Shown: positions 8,944 to 17,757 of the stretch, one piece after another
Layout of the letters: every line of letters begins with the position of its first letter
Numbering within the stretch: the stretch's first letter is position 1
Source of the DNA: Brevibacillus centrosporus
GTDB taxonomy: Bacteria; Bacillota; Bacilli; Brevibacillales; Brevibacillaceae
Direction: 5' to 3'
DNA length: 64,000 bases
Assembly: GCF_003710815.1 (NCBI RefSeq)
Contig: NZ_RHHP01000017.1
Location: forward strand, 1-64,000
Made by a program: the position numbers and the translations under genes
Notes under the pieces: generated by a model
What the model was told of the DNA's origin: nothing
What the model saw: the letters and a program-made list of their open reading frames with translations, nothing else
Database searches by the model: none

Positions 8944-8978
8944 AACCATCCCACACGTCAGTGCGTGGGATGGTTTTC
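8944..8978 (+). terminator. Rho-independent terminator
   Basis: AACCATCCCAC pairs with GTGGGATGGTT, an 11-bp perfect stem followed by TT and a T-rich tail. It ends the 7850-8918 unit and isolates the nosD cluster downstream. Confidence 0.85.
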
Positions 8979-9116
8979 TATTTGGCCAGGCTGTTTGTTC
9001 CAATCGTTTTGTTTTTTGCCATTTTTCATAGCCCGGTTGAGTCATTTGAAAATAGTCATGTGCTGATATGCTTGTGATAGCTCCACAATAGTAAGTCGTC
9101 GAAGGGGGGATTCACC

Positions 9117-10550
9117 TTGCAACGAGGTTGGAAGCAGTGGTCTATTTATTTTCGTTTGTCAATCGGCGCTTTTCTCATCCTTTTCCAACTTCTCCCTGTT
9201 CGTGTGTCAGCTACAGGATTTATTGAACAGGACGCGCTGCAAAAACAAATAGACCAAGCACTTCCCGGCTCATTTTTGACAATACCAGAGGGCATGTACA
9301 CGGGTCCCATTCGTATTGCCAAGCCGATTACGTTGGTCGCCCAAGGCTCTGTCATCATCTCAAATCCTTCACCTGATCCAAAAGATGAACCAGTGGTCGT
9401 GATCAGCAGTGATCATGTCACACTCAAAGGCATTGCGATCTCGGACAAACGAGTCAATAGTGCTGAAGCCTCCCTCGTTTTAAAGGGAAGTCACAATGTT
9501 CTCGAGCAAGTTCGCATCAAGACAATGGGAACGGGGATTCAGCTGCGAGAGGCAACGAATAATACTCTGCACAACATCAGTGTCACGGGTAAGGTTAAGG
9601 AGCAGAGTATCTACGGTGGGGCTGTGCATGATCATGCCAGTCATGGAGCTTCGTCTGCGAACAAGGTAGCAGCCTCAGCACAGAATGTCCCGGCTCGCAA
9701 AGGAAACGGTATCGATTTGTTCCGATCCCATCAAAATCGAATCGTTGCAAACCAAATCACCAATGTTTTTGATGGTATTTATCTGGAAAACAGCAACGGC
9801 AACCAGATCGTCCAAAACAAGGTCGAGACATCACGTTACGGATACCACTTCATGGGAACTGCCAAGACGCTGCTGCAAGAGAATACCGGCAGCGAGAACG
9901 TAACGGGCGCGATGTTGATGGAAACAACGCAAGCTACCGTTCTAAACAATCAGTTCTTCAAACAGAAAAACAACCCGAGTGCACAAGGCATCCTCTTGTA
10001 TGCCGTGACCGATTCACAGATTAAAAGCAATTTTATCGAAGGCAACCGAGTGGGGTTGTATCTGGAAAACTCGACTGGCATTGAAATTAGAGACAATCGA
10101 CTCAAGCTGAATTTCATCGGAATGCAGGTGAAAGCGTCGTCAGCGAATACGTTTACAGAAAACCTGTTCATCTCCAACGTGATTCAGGCCCAAGCCCAGG
10201 ATAGTACCACGGACTCTTTTCGCGGAAACTACTGGGATAATTTGCAGACGCTCGACACGAATGGGGATGGGCGCAGTGAGCTTCCTTACGAAATGAATCC
10301 CTTTTACCTAGCATTGACGGATGCTGTACCGCCTTACCAGCTTTTTTTTCAGGCACCAGGGTTCGTTTTTTTAGAGAACCTTTTCTCTTCCGGAACAAAT
10401 ACCGTGATTCGGGATGAAAGTCCTTTAGTAGCAATTTCTATGAATGCGAAGGATCAAGCATCCGGCACTCCATGGGCAACCGGGATACTGGGGTTGCTCC
10501 TTCTCGCAGGCAGTACAACGATTATGTATAAGGGAGGAAAACGGCAATGA
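9117..10550 (+). CDS. nosD: NosD-like periplasmic copper-processing beta-helix protein
   Basis: 477 residues: signal peptide (hydrophobic 15-30), then repeated NosD/carbohydrate-binding right-handed beta-helix turns (GNGIDLFRSHQNRIVANQIT, DGIYLENSNGNQIVQNKV, NRVGLYLENSTGIEIRDNRL), the NosD ending FRGNYWDNLQTLDTNGDG...LPYEMNPFY, and a C-terminal membrane helix (GILGLLLLAGSTTIMYKGG). In nitrous oxide reducers NosD helps assemble the copper site of NosZ together with the NosFY transporter. TTG start at 9117 is supported by GAAGGGGGG. It overlaps nosL by four bases (ATGA). No nosZ occurs in the window, so the copper client here is unknown. Confidence 0.85.
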   Translation: MQRGWKQWSIYFRLSIGAFLILFQLLPVRVSATGFIEQDALQKQIDQALPGSFLTIPEGMYTGPIRIAKPITLVAQGSVIISNPSPDPKDEPVVVISSDHVTLKGIAISDKRVNSAEASLVLKGSHNVLEQVRIKTMGTGIQLREATNNTLHNISVTGKVKEQSIYGGAVHDHASHGASSANKVAASAQNVPARKGNGIDLFRSHQNRIVANQITNVFDGIYLENSNGNQIVQNKVETSRYGYHFMGTAKTLLQENTGSENVTGAMLMETTQATVLNNQFFKQKNNPSAQGILLYAVTDSQIKSNFIEGNRVGLYLENSTGIEIRDNRLKLNFIGMQVKASSANTFTENLFISNVIQAQAQDSTTDSFRGNYWDNLQTLDTNGDGRSELPYEMNPFYLALTDAVPPYQLFFQAPGFVFLENLFSSGTNTVIRDESPLVAISMNAKDQASGTPWATGILGLLLLAGSTTIMYKGGKRQ

Positions 10551-11101
10551 AGAAAAGAACATGGACCACCATTATGGGTGCGGTAGTTGGGATTAGTTTG
10601 TTTGTCATCGGCTGCGGTAAACAAGAGGCTCAGCCTGTTGAGATCGCAGAAGGGGTGGACAAATGTGATATATGCCACATGCATGTTGCCAATGACCAGC
10701 ACGCGACAGAGCTTGTTCTCAAGGATGGAAAAGTGTTGAAGTTTGATGATATTGGATGCATGCATGAATGGACTGAAAAGAATGGAACAGAGCAAGTAGA
10801 TACACAGTTCGTGCGCGATTACTACACAGCAGAGTGGTTGAAGGAAGAACAGGCAGCTTTTGCCTATGACAAGACATATAAAACACCGATGGGATACGGC
10901 ATCCTCTCCTTCCAGGACAAAGCAGCGGCGGAGAAGTTTGTACAAGAACAAAAAACGGGCACCGTGATGAGTGTTGATAGTCTCAAAAGCCATACCTGGG
11001 AACGGACGATGAGTGAACACAAGGATATGAATATGGACATGAACATGAATCAGGACAACAACAAATCTTCGGAAGGAACGATGCAGCATTCGTCCCATTA
11101 A
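10547..11101 (+). CDS. nosL: NosL-like copper-binding lipoprotein
   Basis: Lipoprotein signal with lipobox VIGCGK, giving Cys 22 as anchor. Next comes the NosL copper-binding motif CDICHMHV (residues 42-49), and a second metal-type stretch IGCMHEW. The C-terminus is unusually rich in Met and His (MNMDMNMN...MQHSSH, roughly residues 160-184), a feature of Cu(I) carriers. NosL delivers copper to NosZ in denitrifiers. It is translationally coupled to nosD and followed 22 bases later by the ABC permease. Confidence 0.88.
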   Translation: MKKRTWTTIMGAVVGISLFVIGCGKQEAQPVEIAEGVDKCDICHMHVANDQHATELVLKDGKVLKFDDIGCMHEWTEKNGTEQVDTQFVRDYYTAEWLKEEQAAFAYDKTYKTPMGYGILSFQDKAAAEKFVQEQKTGTVMSVDSLKSHTWERTMSEHKDMNMDMNMNQDNNKSSEGTMQHSSH

Positions 11102-11123
11102 TGACAGGGGAGAGTAGAATATC

Positions 11124-11930
11124 ATGCACATCGAGCTTATCGCCAAACGGGAAGTGACTGTCGGTTTTCGTAATCCGTGGTCGTACTCCTTTCTCGCTTT
11201 GTTCACTTTGTTCAGCTTGGGGCTTTTGGTGATCCAGTCGCAGAGCTTTCTGGATGGCTACACGTACTCCACGGGTACCATGCTGAACCTCATTTTGTAC
11301 TTGCTGCCATTGATGACCATGCTCCTCTCTTCTTTTTCCCTGACTGCGGAAAAAGAGGAGGGTAACTGGCAGCTATTATCTACGTATGCCATGACCACAA
11401 CCTCGTTTTTGTTTGGAAAGTACGTGGGGCAAGCAATCGTGCTGATCGCGATTGTCTGTTTTGGATATGGTCTGTCAGGCGTAGCGGGCGTTCTTTTGGG
11501 TAAAAGTTTCTCTTTCACGGCGCTCTTGTTTCTGCTTGTCTTTTCGGTGTCTATCATCCTTTTGTTTTTAGGGGTGGCGATTGTCATAGGTGCTCTCAGT
11601 AAAAATCGCTGGCAGGCTCTCACAATGGGGGTTGCTGTTTGGTTTTTCCTGATTCTGGCTTGGCCGACTCTTCTCATTTCTCTGCTTAGTTTTGTTCCAT
11701 ATACGTGGATCAGGCCTCTGTTGCAACTTGCGACGTTTTTCAATCCCGCTGAGTTCGTGCGTATTTATTCTGTCGCACGCTTGGGCGGGGGCTCGATCTT
11801 TGGTCCTGAATATTACAAGTGGATGTATTGGATTGATTCCCCTCTGGGCGATGTCATCTTCGGTGGACTCATCATCGGGTGGATCGGGGTCACCATGTTT
11901 ATCGCGAGCAAGGCATGGGAAAGGAGGTAG
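11124..11930 (+). CDS. nosY: NosY-like ABC transporter permease
   Basis: 268 residues with six predicted membrane helices (first at WSYSFLALFTLFSLGLLVIQS, last at VIFGGLIIGWIGVTMFIAS) and the ABC-2 type loop SFSLTAEKEEGNWQLLSTYAMTTTSFLFGKYVGQ that recurs in NosY. With NosF it forms the transporter that supports copper-site maturation by NosD; what it moves is probably a sulfur species, as proposed for NosDFY. Start ATG 11124 preceded by GGGGAG. The ATPase gene starts three bases after its stop. Confidence 0.85.
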   Translation: MHIELIAKREVTVGFRNPWSYSFLALFTLFSLGLLVIQSQSFLDGYTYSTGTMLNLILYLLPLMTMLLSSFSLTAEKEEGNWQLLSTYAMTTTSFLFGKYVGQAIVLIAIVCFGYGLSGVAGVLLGKSFSFTALLFLLVFSVSIILLFLGVAIVIGALSKNRWQALTMGVAVWFFLILAWPTLLISLLSFVPYTWIRPLLQLATFFNPAEFVRIYSVARLGGGSIFGPEYYKWMYWIDSPLGDVIFGGLIIGWIGVTMFIASKAWERR

Positions 11931-11933
11931 CAC

Positions 11934-12662
11934 ATGTCAACGAACGGATTACAAATACAGCAAGCTACGAAGAAGATAGCGGACAAAGTGATTGTTCAGC
12001 CGTTCGATCTGCAGATACAGCCAGGTGAGGTAGTCGCTCTCTGCGGTGGGAATGGAGCGGGGAAAAGTACGATTCTGCGCATGATCGTCGGAATTCTGTC
12101 TCCTACTTCTGGAAAAATTTCATTGAACGGGAAGACCCATGTCGATCAGCGAGTGGATTACCTGCAGCAGATCGGGTACATGCCGGATCATTTTAACTTT
12201 GCCGCTGGTTTGTCTGCGCGTGAAACGATTCGCTTCTACGCTGCGTTGCGAGGGAAAACAGCGGATGTCGCCGATAAGGCTCTCCGTGCAGTCGGACTGG
12301 AGGAGGTGAAAAACAAACGGGTTACCCAGTTTTCGAAGGGAATGCAGCAGCGTCTGCTGTTTGCCCAAGCCATTTTAGCCAAACCAGCTCTCGTCGTTCT
12401 GGACGAACCGACAAACGGGCTTGATCCTTATTGGATGGATGCATTCGTCGATCTTGTTCGGGATTTAAAACAAGCAGGCCAGTCCGTCCTGTTTTCGACA
12501 CATCAGCTGCAGGTCGCTGATACAGTTGCCGACCGGGCGATCTTCCTGATGAACGGGCATGTCGTACGAGACAGCTCCATACAGGAATATCAGGCAGAGT
12601 ACGGGGCGCTTGGATTATACGCAGCGTTTGCCGATCTGTTTACGCCTACCTTACAGAAGTAA
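11934..12662 (+). CDS. nosF: NosF-like ABC transporter ATPase
   Basis: 242 residues with Walker A GGNGAGKST (about 38-46), signature FSKGMQQRLLFAQAIL, Walker B LVVLDEPTNGLDPYW and switch His in FSTHQL. Pairs with the permease encoded three bases upstream; AAGGAGG at the end of that gene provides the ribosome binding site. Last gene of the nosDLYF unit; the PepSY gene follows after 38 bases with its own strong ribosome binding site. Confidence 0.88.
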   Translation: MSTNGLQIQQATKKIADKVIVQPFDLQIQPGEVVALCGGNGAGKSTILRMIVGILSPTSGKISLNGKTHVDQRVDYLQQIGYMPDHFNFAAGLSARETIRFYAALRGKTADVADKALRAVGLEEVKNKRVTQFSKGMQQRLLFAQAILAKPALVVLDEPTNGLDPYWMDAFVDLVRDLKQAGQSVLFSTHQLQVADTVADRAIFLMNGHVVRDSSIQEYQAEYGALGLYAAFADLFTPTLQK

Positions 12663-12700
12663 AAATCAGCTTTGCTTATTCTCATAACGGAGGGTTATAC

Positions 12701-14062
12701 ATGAAAGTGAGCCATTATAATCGTTTTTGGCGCTGGCATTTCTATGCAGCCTTTTTTATCACACCACTCTTGATTACATTAACGTTAACGGGCATTGGCT
12801 ATTTATTTTATACAGATGTAGAAAATCGCGCTTACGATGACCTGTTCTTTGGAAAAAGCAATCATTCAGAAGCATTAACCATTGATAAAGGGATTGAGAA
12901 GGCGGTAGAGCAGTTCAAGGACTATTCAGTCTCCAAGGTCATTGTTTTGGATGAGCCCTATAATACACGTCTGACGATGACAAATAACGATGGCGACCAA
13001 AAATACGTATTTTTAGATGAGAATTATGAGGTTGTCGGCAGCCAGGACGCCAAGTATACATTCTCGAACGTGATGAGAGAATCGCATAGCTCATTATTTG
13101 TAGGTGGAACTGTTGTCAACTATTTAGTGGAATTGGCTGCCTGCTGGGCAATCTTCTTGCTGATCTCCGGTATTTACATGACCTTTAGAGGAAAAATATT
13201 GAAGATGAAACAAAACCTTACCAAGCAGCAAAAAAACAAAAAGTGGCATGCGTTAATCGGTACCATCATTACCATTCCTATGATTGTCATTATTTTTACC
13301 GGCTTGCCTTGGTCTGCATTTATGGGCAATTTTATTTACTCAGCTGCTCAAGAATATCCTTCCATTGGTAACCCGCTATTAAAGCAACAGCCACCAACAT
13401 CAGATATGAGTGAAATTCCTTGGGCCACACGAAAAAATGAGGCCCCCACATCCAATCAATCCCATGCGCATCACGGGAATATGGCTGGTATGATGACACA
13501 CAACAGCAACATGATCAGTATCCAGCAGTTAATGCAAGAGGTTGAAAAGGAACAGATTTCCAAACCTTATTCCATTGTGTATCCGAAGAATGAAGAGGGC
13601 GTATTCACGGTATCAAAAGGCAGCAATACGGGAGTAACGGGCCTCGATGTAAGTCCCTATGAAGAAGTCACAACCTATTTTGACCAATACAGCGGAAAGC
13701 TGATTTCCAAAGTGGGCTATGAGGATTACGGCATTTTAGCAAAATGGTTCACATGGGGAATCCCCTTGCATGAAGGACATTTATTCGGCTGGCCCAATAA
13801 ACTCATAAACCTGGTCGTTTGCCTATCTTTTCTCCTCGTCATTTTTTGGGGATTTAAGTCCTGGCTGTCTCGGAAGAAAGAAGGATCGTTTTCTGCTCCA
13901 CCTAAAGCCTCCAGTAGCGTATCCATCAGTTTCCTTGTCTTGATGGTGGGATTGGGAGTGATTATGCCCTTATTTGGTTTGTCGCTCATACTGGTGGTCA
14001 TTCTGGAAGGGATGATGCACTTCATGAATAAAGGGAACAAGAGGGATTTGACGGCTTCGTAG
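12701..14062 (+). CDS. PepSY-domain membrane protein with a His/Met-rich loop
   Basis: 453 residues of the PepSY-associated transmembrane family: helix 1 (AFFITPLLITLTLTGIGYLFY), two PepSY-like external segments (near 60-120 and 275-345), helices at about 145-165, 185-210, 360-380 and a C-terminal pair. The outside loop near 250-272 is rich in His and Met (SHAHHGNMAGMMTHNSNM), typical of copper-handling membrane proteins. Start ATG 12701 with GGAGGG. The gene is visibly more AT-rich than nosDLYF, which may mean separate origin. Position suggests copper transfer or reduction together with the nos-type genes; exact function unknown. Confidence 0.8.
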   Translation: MKVSHYNRFWRWHFYAAFFITPLLITLTLTGIGYLFYTDVENRAYDDLFFGKSNHSEALTIDKGIEKAVEQFKDYSVSKVIVLDEPYNTRLTMTNNDGDQKYVFLDENYEVVGSQDAKYTFSNVMRESHSSLFVGGTVVNYLVELAACWAIFLLISGIYMTFRGKILKMKQNLTKQQKNKKWHALIGTIITIPMIVIIFTGLPWSAFMGNFIYSAAQEYPSIGNPLLKQQPPTSDMSEIPWATRKNEAPTSNQSHAHHGNMAGMMTHNSNMISIQQLMQEVEKEQISKPYSIVYPKNEEGVFTVSKGSNTGVTGLDVSPYEEVTTYFDQYSGKLISKVGYEDYGILAKWFTWGIPLHEGHLFGWPNKLINLVVCLSFLLVIFWGFKSWLSRKKEGSFSAPPKASSSVSISFLVLMVGLGVIMPLFGLSLILVVILEGMMHFMNKGNKRDLTAS

Positions 14063-14091
14063 AAAGCACTGCATTTCCCGAAAAAAAGAAA

Positions 14092-14136
14092 CGGATAGGG
14101 AAGGAAGTGGCTAGCTTCCTCTCTATCCGCTCTTTT
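14092..14136. terminator. Bidirectional hairpin between convergent genes
   Basis: CGGATAG and AAGGAAG pair with CTTCCT and CTATCCG around a short loop, followed by CTCTTTT on the plus strand and preceded by a run of A, so it can act both ways between the PepSY gene and the minus-strand amidase gene. Confidence 0.65.
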
Positions 14137-14163
14137 ACCCTTTTGGCAGCAAGCTCTCAATAC

Positions 14164-15276
14164 CTACTCTCCAAAGTAGTCACTAAGCCCTTTCACGATC
14201 GCATCCGCCGAGCGCTGCTGATAGTCGGCTGTGCGTACCAGCGCCTCATCTTTGGCATCCGTCAGAAAGCCCAGCTCGAGAAGAACAGAGGGCTGATCGT
14301 TTTCGCGCAGGACGTGGTAGTTGCCAAAGGAAATCCCGTTGCTCTTGGTTCCATAGACCTGTCCGAGGCGGGCTTCGATGGCTTGGGCCAAAGGCTTGTC
14401 TTTTTGATCGGAGTAGAAGAAGGTCAAGGTTCCGTTTACCTTCTTCGGGGAGGAGTTGTAGTGAATACTGATAAAGGCATCGGCTCCCTTTTGTTCACTG
14501 ATACTCACCCGATCGTGCAACGCTGGATTTTCATCATTCCCTGTTCTTGTCATGACGACCACGGCTCCTTTTTGCCGGAGCAGTTGGGCCAGCTTGTTCG
14601 CGGTTTGCAGATTGATCGTCTTTTCCAAGGTGCCATATTTGGTACCAATGGCCCCCACATCACTTCCACCATGGCCGGCATCGATGACGATGAGCTTTCC
14701 TTTCAGACCTGGCTTTCCGGCTGATTGGAAGTGGCTGGCTTGGGAAGCAGCGGATGCAGCACTTTTCTGGTTACCGATATAGGCTCCGGATACCCAGCCC
14801 GTTTCCCCGGAAGCTAGACGGATACGCAGCCAATCGTTTTGTTGACCAAGGATCGTAACAGATGTATTCATCGGCAGTACACGAATCACGCCTTGATCCA
14901 GTCCAGGGCCGGTCCGCAGCCGCAGGGCATCGGCTAAAACGGAGCCCGTCTTCTGGGCAGGCTTGCTGGCTGGTGCGGGAGCAGGGTTGGACACGCCGTC
15001 CGTGTTCTTCAAATAATGCCCGGCGACCCATCCTGCTGTTTTGCCTGCACTGATTTTTGCCCATCCATATGACTCTGTACTTACGGAGACGATAGTACCG
15101 TAAGGAAGGGATCCTACAATGCTTGCCTGTTGGGCAGGCTCGCTGCGCACATTCAACGAAGTAGCCAAAACAATGGCGCTGTCCATGGATGCAGCAGAGG
15201 TTTGTTCAGGAAGTGGCAGGGAGGTGGATAGCAGCATGGCGGTGATGAGAGCTGCTTTGCTAGTAATCTTCTTCAT
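14164..15276 (-). CDS. N-acetylmuramoyl-L-alanine amidase with two SH3b domains
   Basis: 370 residues: signal peptide (1-29, cleavage near TSAAS), two bacterial SH3 repeats (TSLNVRSEPAQQASIVGSL at about 38-90; DALRLRTGPGLDQGVIRVL at about 115-170), then an Amidase_3 domain (195-370). Zinc ligands and catalytic residues are visible as DAGHGGSDVGA, the Glu in KYGTLEKTINL, SIHYNSS and LLELGFL. It cleaves the amide between muramic acid and the peptide stem, and the SH3b domains anchor it to the wall. Transcribed alone. Confidence 0.92.
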   Translation of the reverse strand: MKKITSKAALITAMLLSTSLPLPEQTSAASMDSAIVLATSLNVRSEPAQQASIVGSLPYGTIVSVSTESYGWAKISAGKTAGWVAGHYLKNTDGVSNPAPAPASKPAQKTGSVLADALRLRTGPGLDQGVIRVLPMNTSVTILGQQNDWLRIRLASGETGWVSGAYIGNQKSAASAASQASHFQSAGKPGLKGKLIVIDAGHGGSDVGAIGTKYGTLEKTINLQTANKLAQLLRQKGAVVVMTRTGNDENPALHDRVSISEQKGADAFISIHYNSSPKKVNGTLTFFYSDQKDKPLAQAIEARLGQVYGTKSNGISFGNYHVLRENDQPSVLLELGFLTDAKDEALVRTADYQQRSADAIVKGLSDYFGE

Positions 15277-15458
15277 GGCTTCTCCTCACGAATGGATGGG
15301 AATCTTTTGCAGATCATTATAGGAAACCTTTTCCGTTTCGTGTAGGGCATTTCTTCCTGAATTGGACAAGGAAGTTACAGACGGTCGCGTTGCAGGACTT
15401 GTGTGGATGGATGCCGAATCTGCGAAAGAGTAGGTCGAACAGTAGGAGGGATTCAGTC

Positions 15459-16349
15459 ATGATTACCGTCTCATTTTACAAGCAGGATGGGATTGCCCTG
15501 GGAGTTCGCACAGAGAGGGGCATTCTGGACGTGCAGGCGGCAGCCAGCCGATTTACGGAGTGGAGCGATGCACCTGTGACCATCGAAGCTCTCATCGACG
15601 GAGGGGACAAAAGTCGGCAGCTGCTGGACAAGCTAACAGATGCAGCATACCAAGACGAGAGCCTGTTTCTGCAGGAAGAAGAGCTGGAGCTTGCTCCAGT
15701 CGTACCAAAGCCTTCGAAAATTGTTTGTGTAGGGCTGAACTATCGAAAACATGCGGATGAGTGCAACCTGCCATATCCGGAAACCCCGATTTTGTTCAGC
15801 AAGTTTGCCAACGCCTTGGCGGGGCATGGAGAGGACGTACCACTGCCGAAAGAGTCCGAAAAGATCGACTACGAAGCAGAGCTTGCGATCGTCATCGGGA
15901 AGCGGGCGAGCAACGTCACGGAAGAGGAAGCGCTATCCTACGTGTACGGGTATTGCAGTGCCAACGATGTGTCTGCTCGTGACCTGCAGTTTGCGACCTC
16001 CCAATGGCTTTTGGGCAAAACCTGCGATAAATTTTGTCCGATCGGGCCCTACCTAGTCAGTGCCGACGAAGTAGGTAATCCTGACCAGCTCCAGATTCGT
16101 ACCTATGTGAACGGGGAGCTGCGTCAAAATTCCAACACATCCGATATGATCTTCTCTTGCTCCCAAATCATTAGCTACATCTCCAGGCATTTTCCTCTCC
16201 TACCGGGAGACGTGATCCTTACAGGCACACCGGAGGGAGTCATTACCGGCTTTCCTGTAGAGAAACAGGTTTGGCTCAAAGATCAGGATGTCGTCTCCGT
16301 CGAAATCGAAAAGCTGGGGAGACTGACGAATACATTCCGCCAAGCCTAA
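15459..16349 (+). CDS. Fumarylacetoacetate hydrolase family protein
   Basis: 296 residues. The C-terminal two thirds is a typical FAH fold: IVCVGLNYRKHADE, then metal-binding Glu residues in IDYEAELAIVIGK, SANDVSARDLQ, and LPGDVILTGTPEGVITGF. Members are Mg-dependent hydrolases, decarboxylases or isomerases of oxo acids such as acylpyruvates and 2-hydroxy-hepta-2,4-diene-1,7-dioate, and often belong to aromatic degradation. Start ATG 15459 with AGTAGGAGGG. It stands alone between the amidase gene and a small HTH gene, about 22 kb from the aromatic island, so the link is only thematic. Confidence 0.85.
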   Translation: MITVSFYKQDGIALGVRTERGILDVQAAASRFTEWSDAPVTIEALIDGGDKSRQLLDKLTDAAYQDESLFLQEEELELAPVVPKPSKIVCVGLNYRKHADECNLPYPETPILFSKFANALAGHGEDVPLPKESEKIDYEAELAIVIGKRASNVTEEEALSYVYGYCSANDVSARDLQFATSQWLLGKTCDKFCPIGPYLVSADEVGNPDQLQIRTYVNGELRQNSNTSDMIFSCSQIISYISRHFPLLPGDVILTGTPEGVITGFPVEKQVWLKDQDVVSVEIEKLGRLTNTFRQA

Positions 16350-16459
16350 GCGCCTAAGCGCAGCTGACACATGGAAAAAGGAACGAGATGCAAAAGACTC
16401 AAATTTGCATTATACTAGCTAATAGCAGCCATTTTTCACGAACGACGGAGGTGTAAGGG

Positions 16460-16552
16460 ATGGCAAATCACGTTTGTTTGCCGGATACTGCAGCCACTCA
16501 TGCAAAGCCTGAAATGGAAGAGGCGATACTTTGCATGGGGCAGATAATCTGA
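16460..16552 (+). CDS. Possible 30-residue small protein
   Basis: An open frame MANHVCLPDTAATHAKPEME... of 30 codons starts at ATG 16460 just after ACGGAGGTGTAAGGG, a good ribosome binding site. It has no recognised family and ends at a TGA at 16550. It could be a leader or a chance frame; the evidence is the ribosome binding site alone. Confidence 0.3.
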   Translation: MANHVCLPDTAATHAKPEMEEAILCMGQII

Positions 16553-16640
16553 TTCACTATCGCCCATGAGCGTAGCGAATTTCCATTCATTTGGCTTTGC
16601 ATCCTTATTTTCTTTCATTCAAAATAAGGGGCTGGCAGAA

Positions 16641-16904
16641 ATGAAATATGTGAATGCAACCGCGATCCTACCGGAAAAGCTGATCGAGGAAATCCAGAAA
16701 TACGTGCAAGGCGAGACGATTTATATTCCGAAGCCGGAGGGTACCTATCAGAAATGGGGGACTCGCTCAGGTGGAAGAAAGCTGATTGACGACCGCAACC
16801 GTGCGATCAAAACGGCTTTTTTATGCGGAAGCTCCATTGATCAGCTGGCTGTCGAGCATTGCCTTTCCGTGGAGACGATCAAAAAAATCGTGTATACGAA
16901 ATGA
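16641..16904 (+). CDS. CD3324-family small HTH-like protein
   Basis: 87 residues, MKYVNATAILPEKLIEEIQKY...YIPKP, then RNRAIKTAFLCGSSIDQLAVEHCLSVETIKKIVY, which resembles a helix-turn-helix. This matches a widespread Firmicutes family (CD3324). Function is unknown; a DNA-binding role is suggested by the last 40 residues. Start ATG 16641 with AAGGGGC; an in-frame ATG at 16566 lacks a ribosome binding site and family match. A terminator follows immediately. Confidence 0.75.
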   Translation: MKYVNATAILPEKLIEEIQKYVQGETIYIPKPEGTYQKWGTRSGGRKLIDDRNRAIKTAFLCGSSIDQLAVEHCLSVETIKKIVYTK

Positions 16905-16916
16905 ACCAGAAATGAT

Positions 16917-16955
16917 AAAAGCACTGTATGCGTTAGATGCGCACAGTGCTTTTTT
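16917..16955 (+). terminator. Rho-independent terminator
   Basis: AAAAGCACTGT and ACAGTGCTTTTTT flank a 15-nt loop: an 11-bp stem with a T6 tail directly after the CD3324-family gene. Confidence 0.85.
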
Positions 16956-17059
16956 GTGTATGCCAAGATTATTTCCCAATCGTCTTCTCCCTTTCGAGCC
17001 TTGCGTGGAGCGTGTAGTCTAAAAGAGCAAACACGCACACAGGAATTGGAGTGAGAAAA

Positions 17060-17698
17060 ATGCCCCCCTTTATGAAGAGCTATCAATACAATTATATAAA
17101 AGCCCAAATCAAGATCCTGCTGAATGGACTTTCCTCCAGCAGCGATGCGAGTGTACACCGAGCACGCAAGGATATCGCCAAAGAAAATGTGGCAAACCTG
17201 TTTCCCGTGCTGAGCGAAGAGCAGCAGCAGCTTCTTTATCCGATTGCACAGATTGCCGAGACGGCAGATGTGAAACGGTATTTGTCCGAGCTGCAGCCAT
17301 ACGTCATCCCTTTTCCCGTCATTACCGATCAAACGCTGAAAAAGCTTTTCCCAAAAGCGAAAAAGCTCAAGGCACCTTCTATCAAAGACTTGAATCTGCA
17401 GGAGCATTCCTATGTCAGCTGGCAGGATGACGGAACGCAAAAGAAATTCGTCATCGCAGAATACCAAGGGAAGCTGGTCGGCTTTAACGGTACGTTTACC
17501 CCCATGAACCAAAAAGGAATGTGTGCAATTTGCAACCGATTGGATGAAGTGGGCATGTTTATTACGGAAATCAAAAGCTCGGGTGACGGTTCTTATCTCA
17601 AACGAGGGAACTATGTATGCCAAGACAGTCAATCCTGCAATCAGCAGATTACCATGATCGAAAAGCTGGACGATTTTGTCCGGATGATGACGCAGTAA
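17060..17698 (+). CDS. FusB/FusC-family elongation factor G-binding protein
   Basis: 212 residues. The N-terminal half is helical (YQYNYIKAQIKILLNGL, KENVANLFPVLSEEQQQLLYPI). The C-terminal half is a treble-clef zinc domain with Cys pairs in CAICNRLDEVG and YVCQDSQSC. This is the layout of FusB-type proteins, which bind EF-G and release it from stalled ribosomes, in some species giving fusidic acid resistance. Start ATG 17060 lies eight bases after GGAG; GTG 17051 is an alternative. Single gene with its own terminator. Whether it gives resistance cannot be read from sequence. Confidence 0.85.
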   Translation: MPPFMKSYQYNYIKAQIKILLNGLSSSSDASVHRARKDIAKENVANLFPVLSEEQQQLLYPIAQIAETADVKRYLSELQPYVIPFPVITDQTLKKLFPKAKKLKAPSIKDLNLQEHSYVSWQDDGTQKKFVIAEYQGKLVGFNGTFTPMNQKGMCAICNRLDEVGMFITEIKSSGDGSYLKRGNYVCQDSQSCNQQITMIEKLDDFVRMMTQ

Positions 17699-17703
17699 AA
17701 AAC

Positions 17704-17745
17704 AAGACCGAGCGCTGACGTCAGCAAGCTCGGTCTTCTTTCTTT
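17704..17745. terminator. Bidirectional terminator
   Basis: AAGACCGAGC / GCTCGGTCTT stem with an inner GCTGAC-GTCAGC palindrome, followed by CTTTCTTT. It separates the EF-G-binding gene from the convergent hydrolase gene. Confidence 0.8.
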
Positions 17746-17757
17746 CTCAGAGTGTCC

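Noticed and set aside
16392..16425. Promoter TTGCAT/TATACT for the CD3324-family gene
   Set aside because: The hexamers are nearly adjacent rather than 16-18 bases apart, and no better pair was found.
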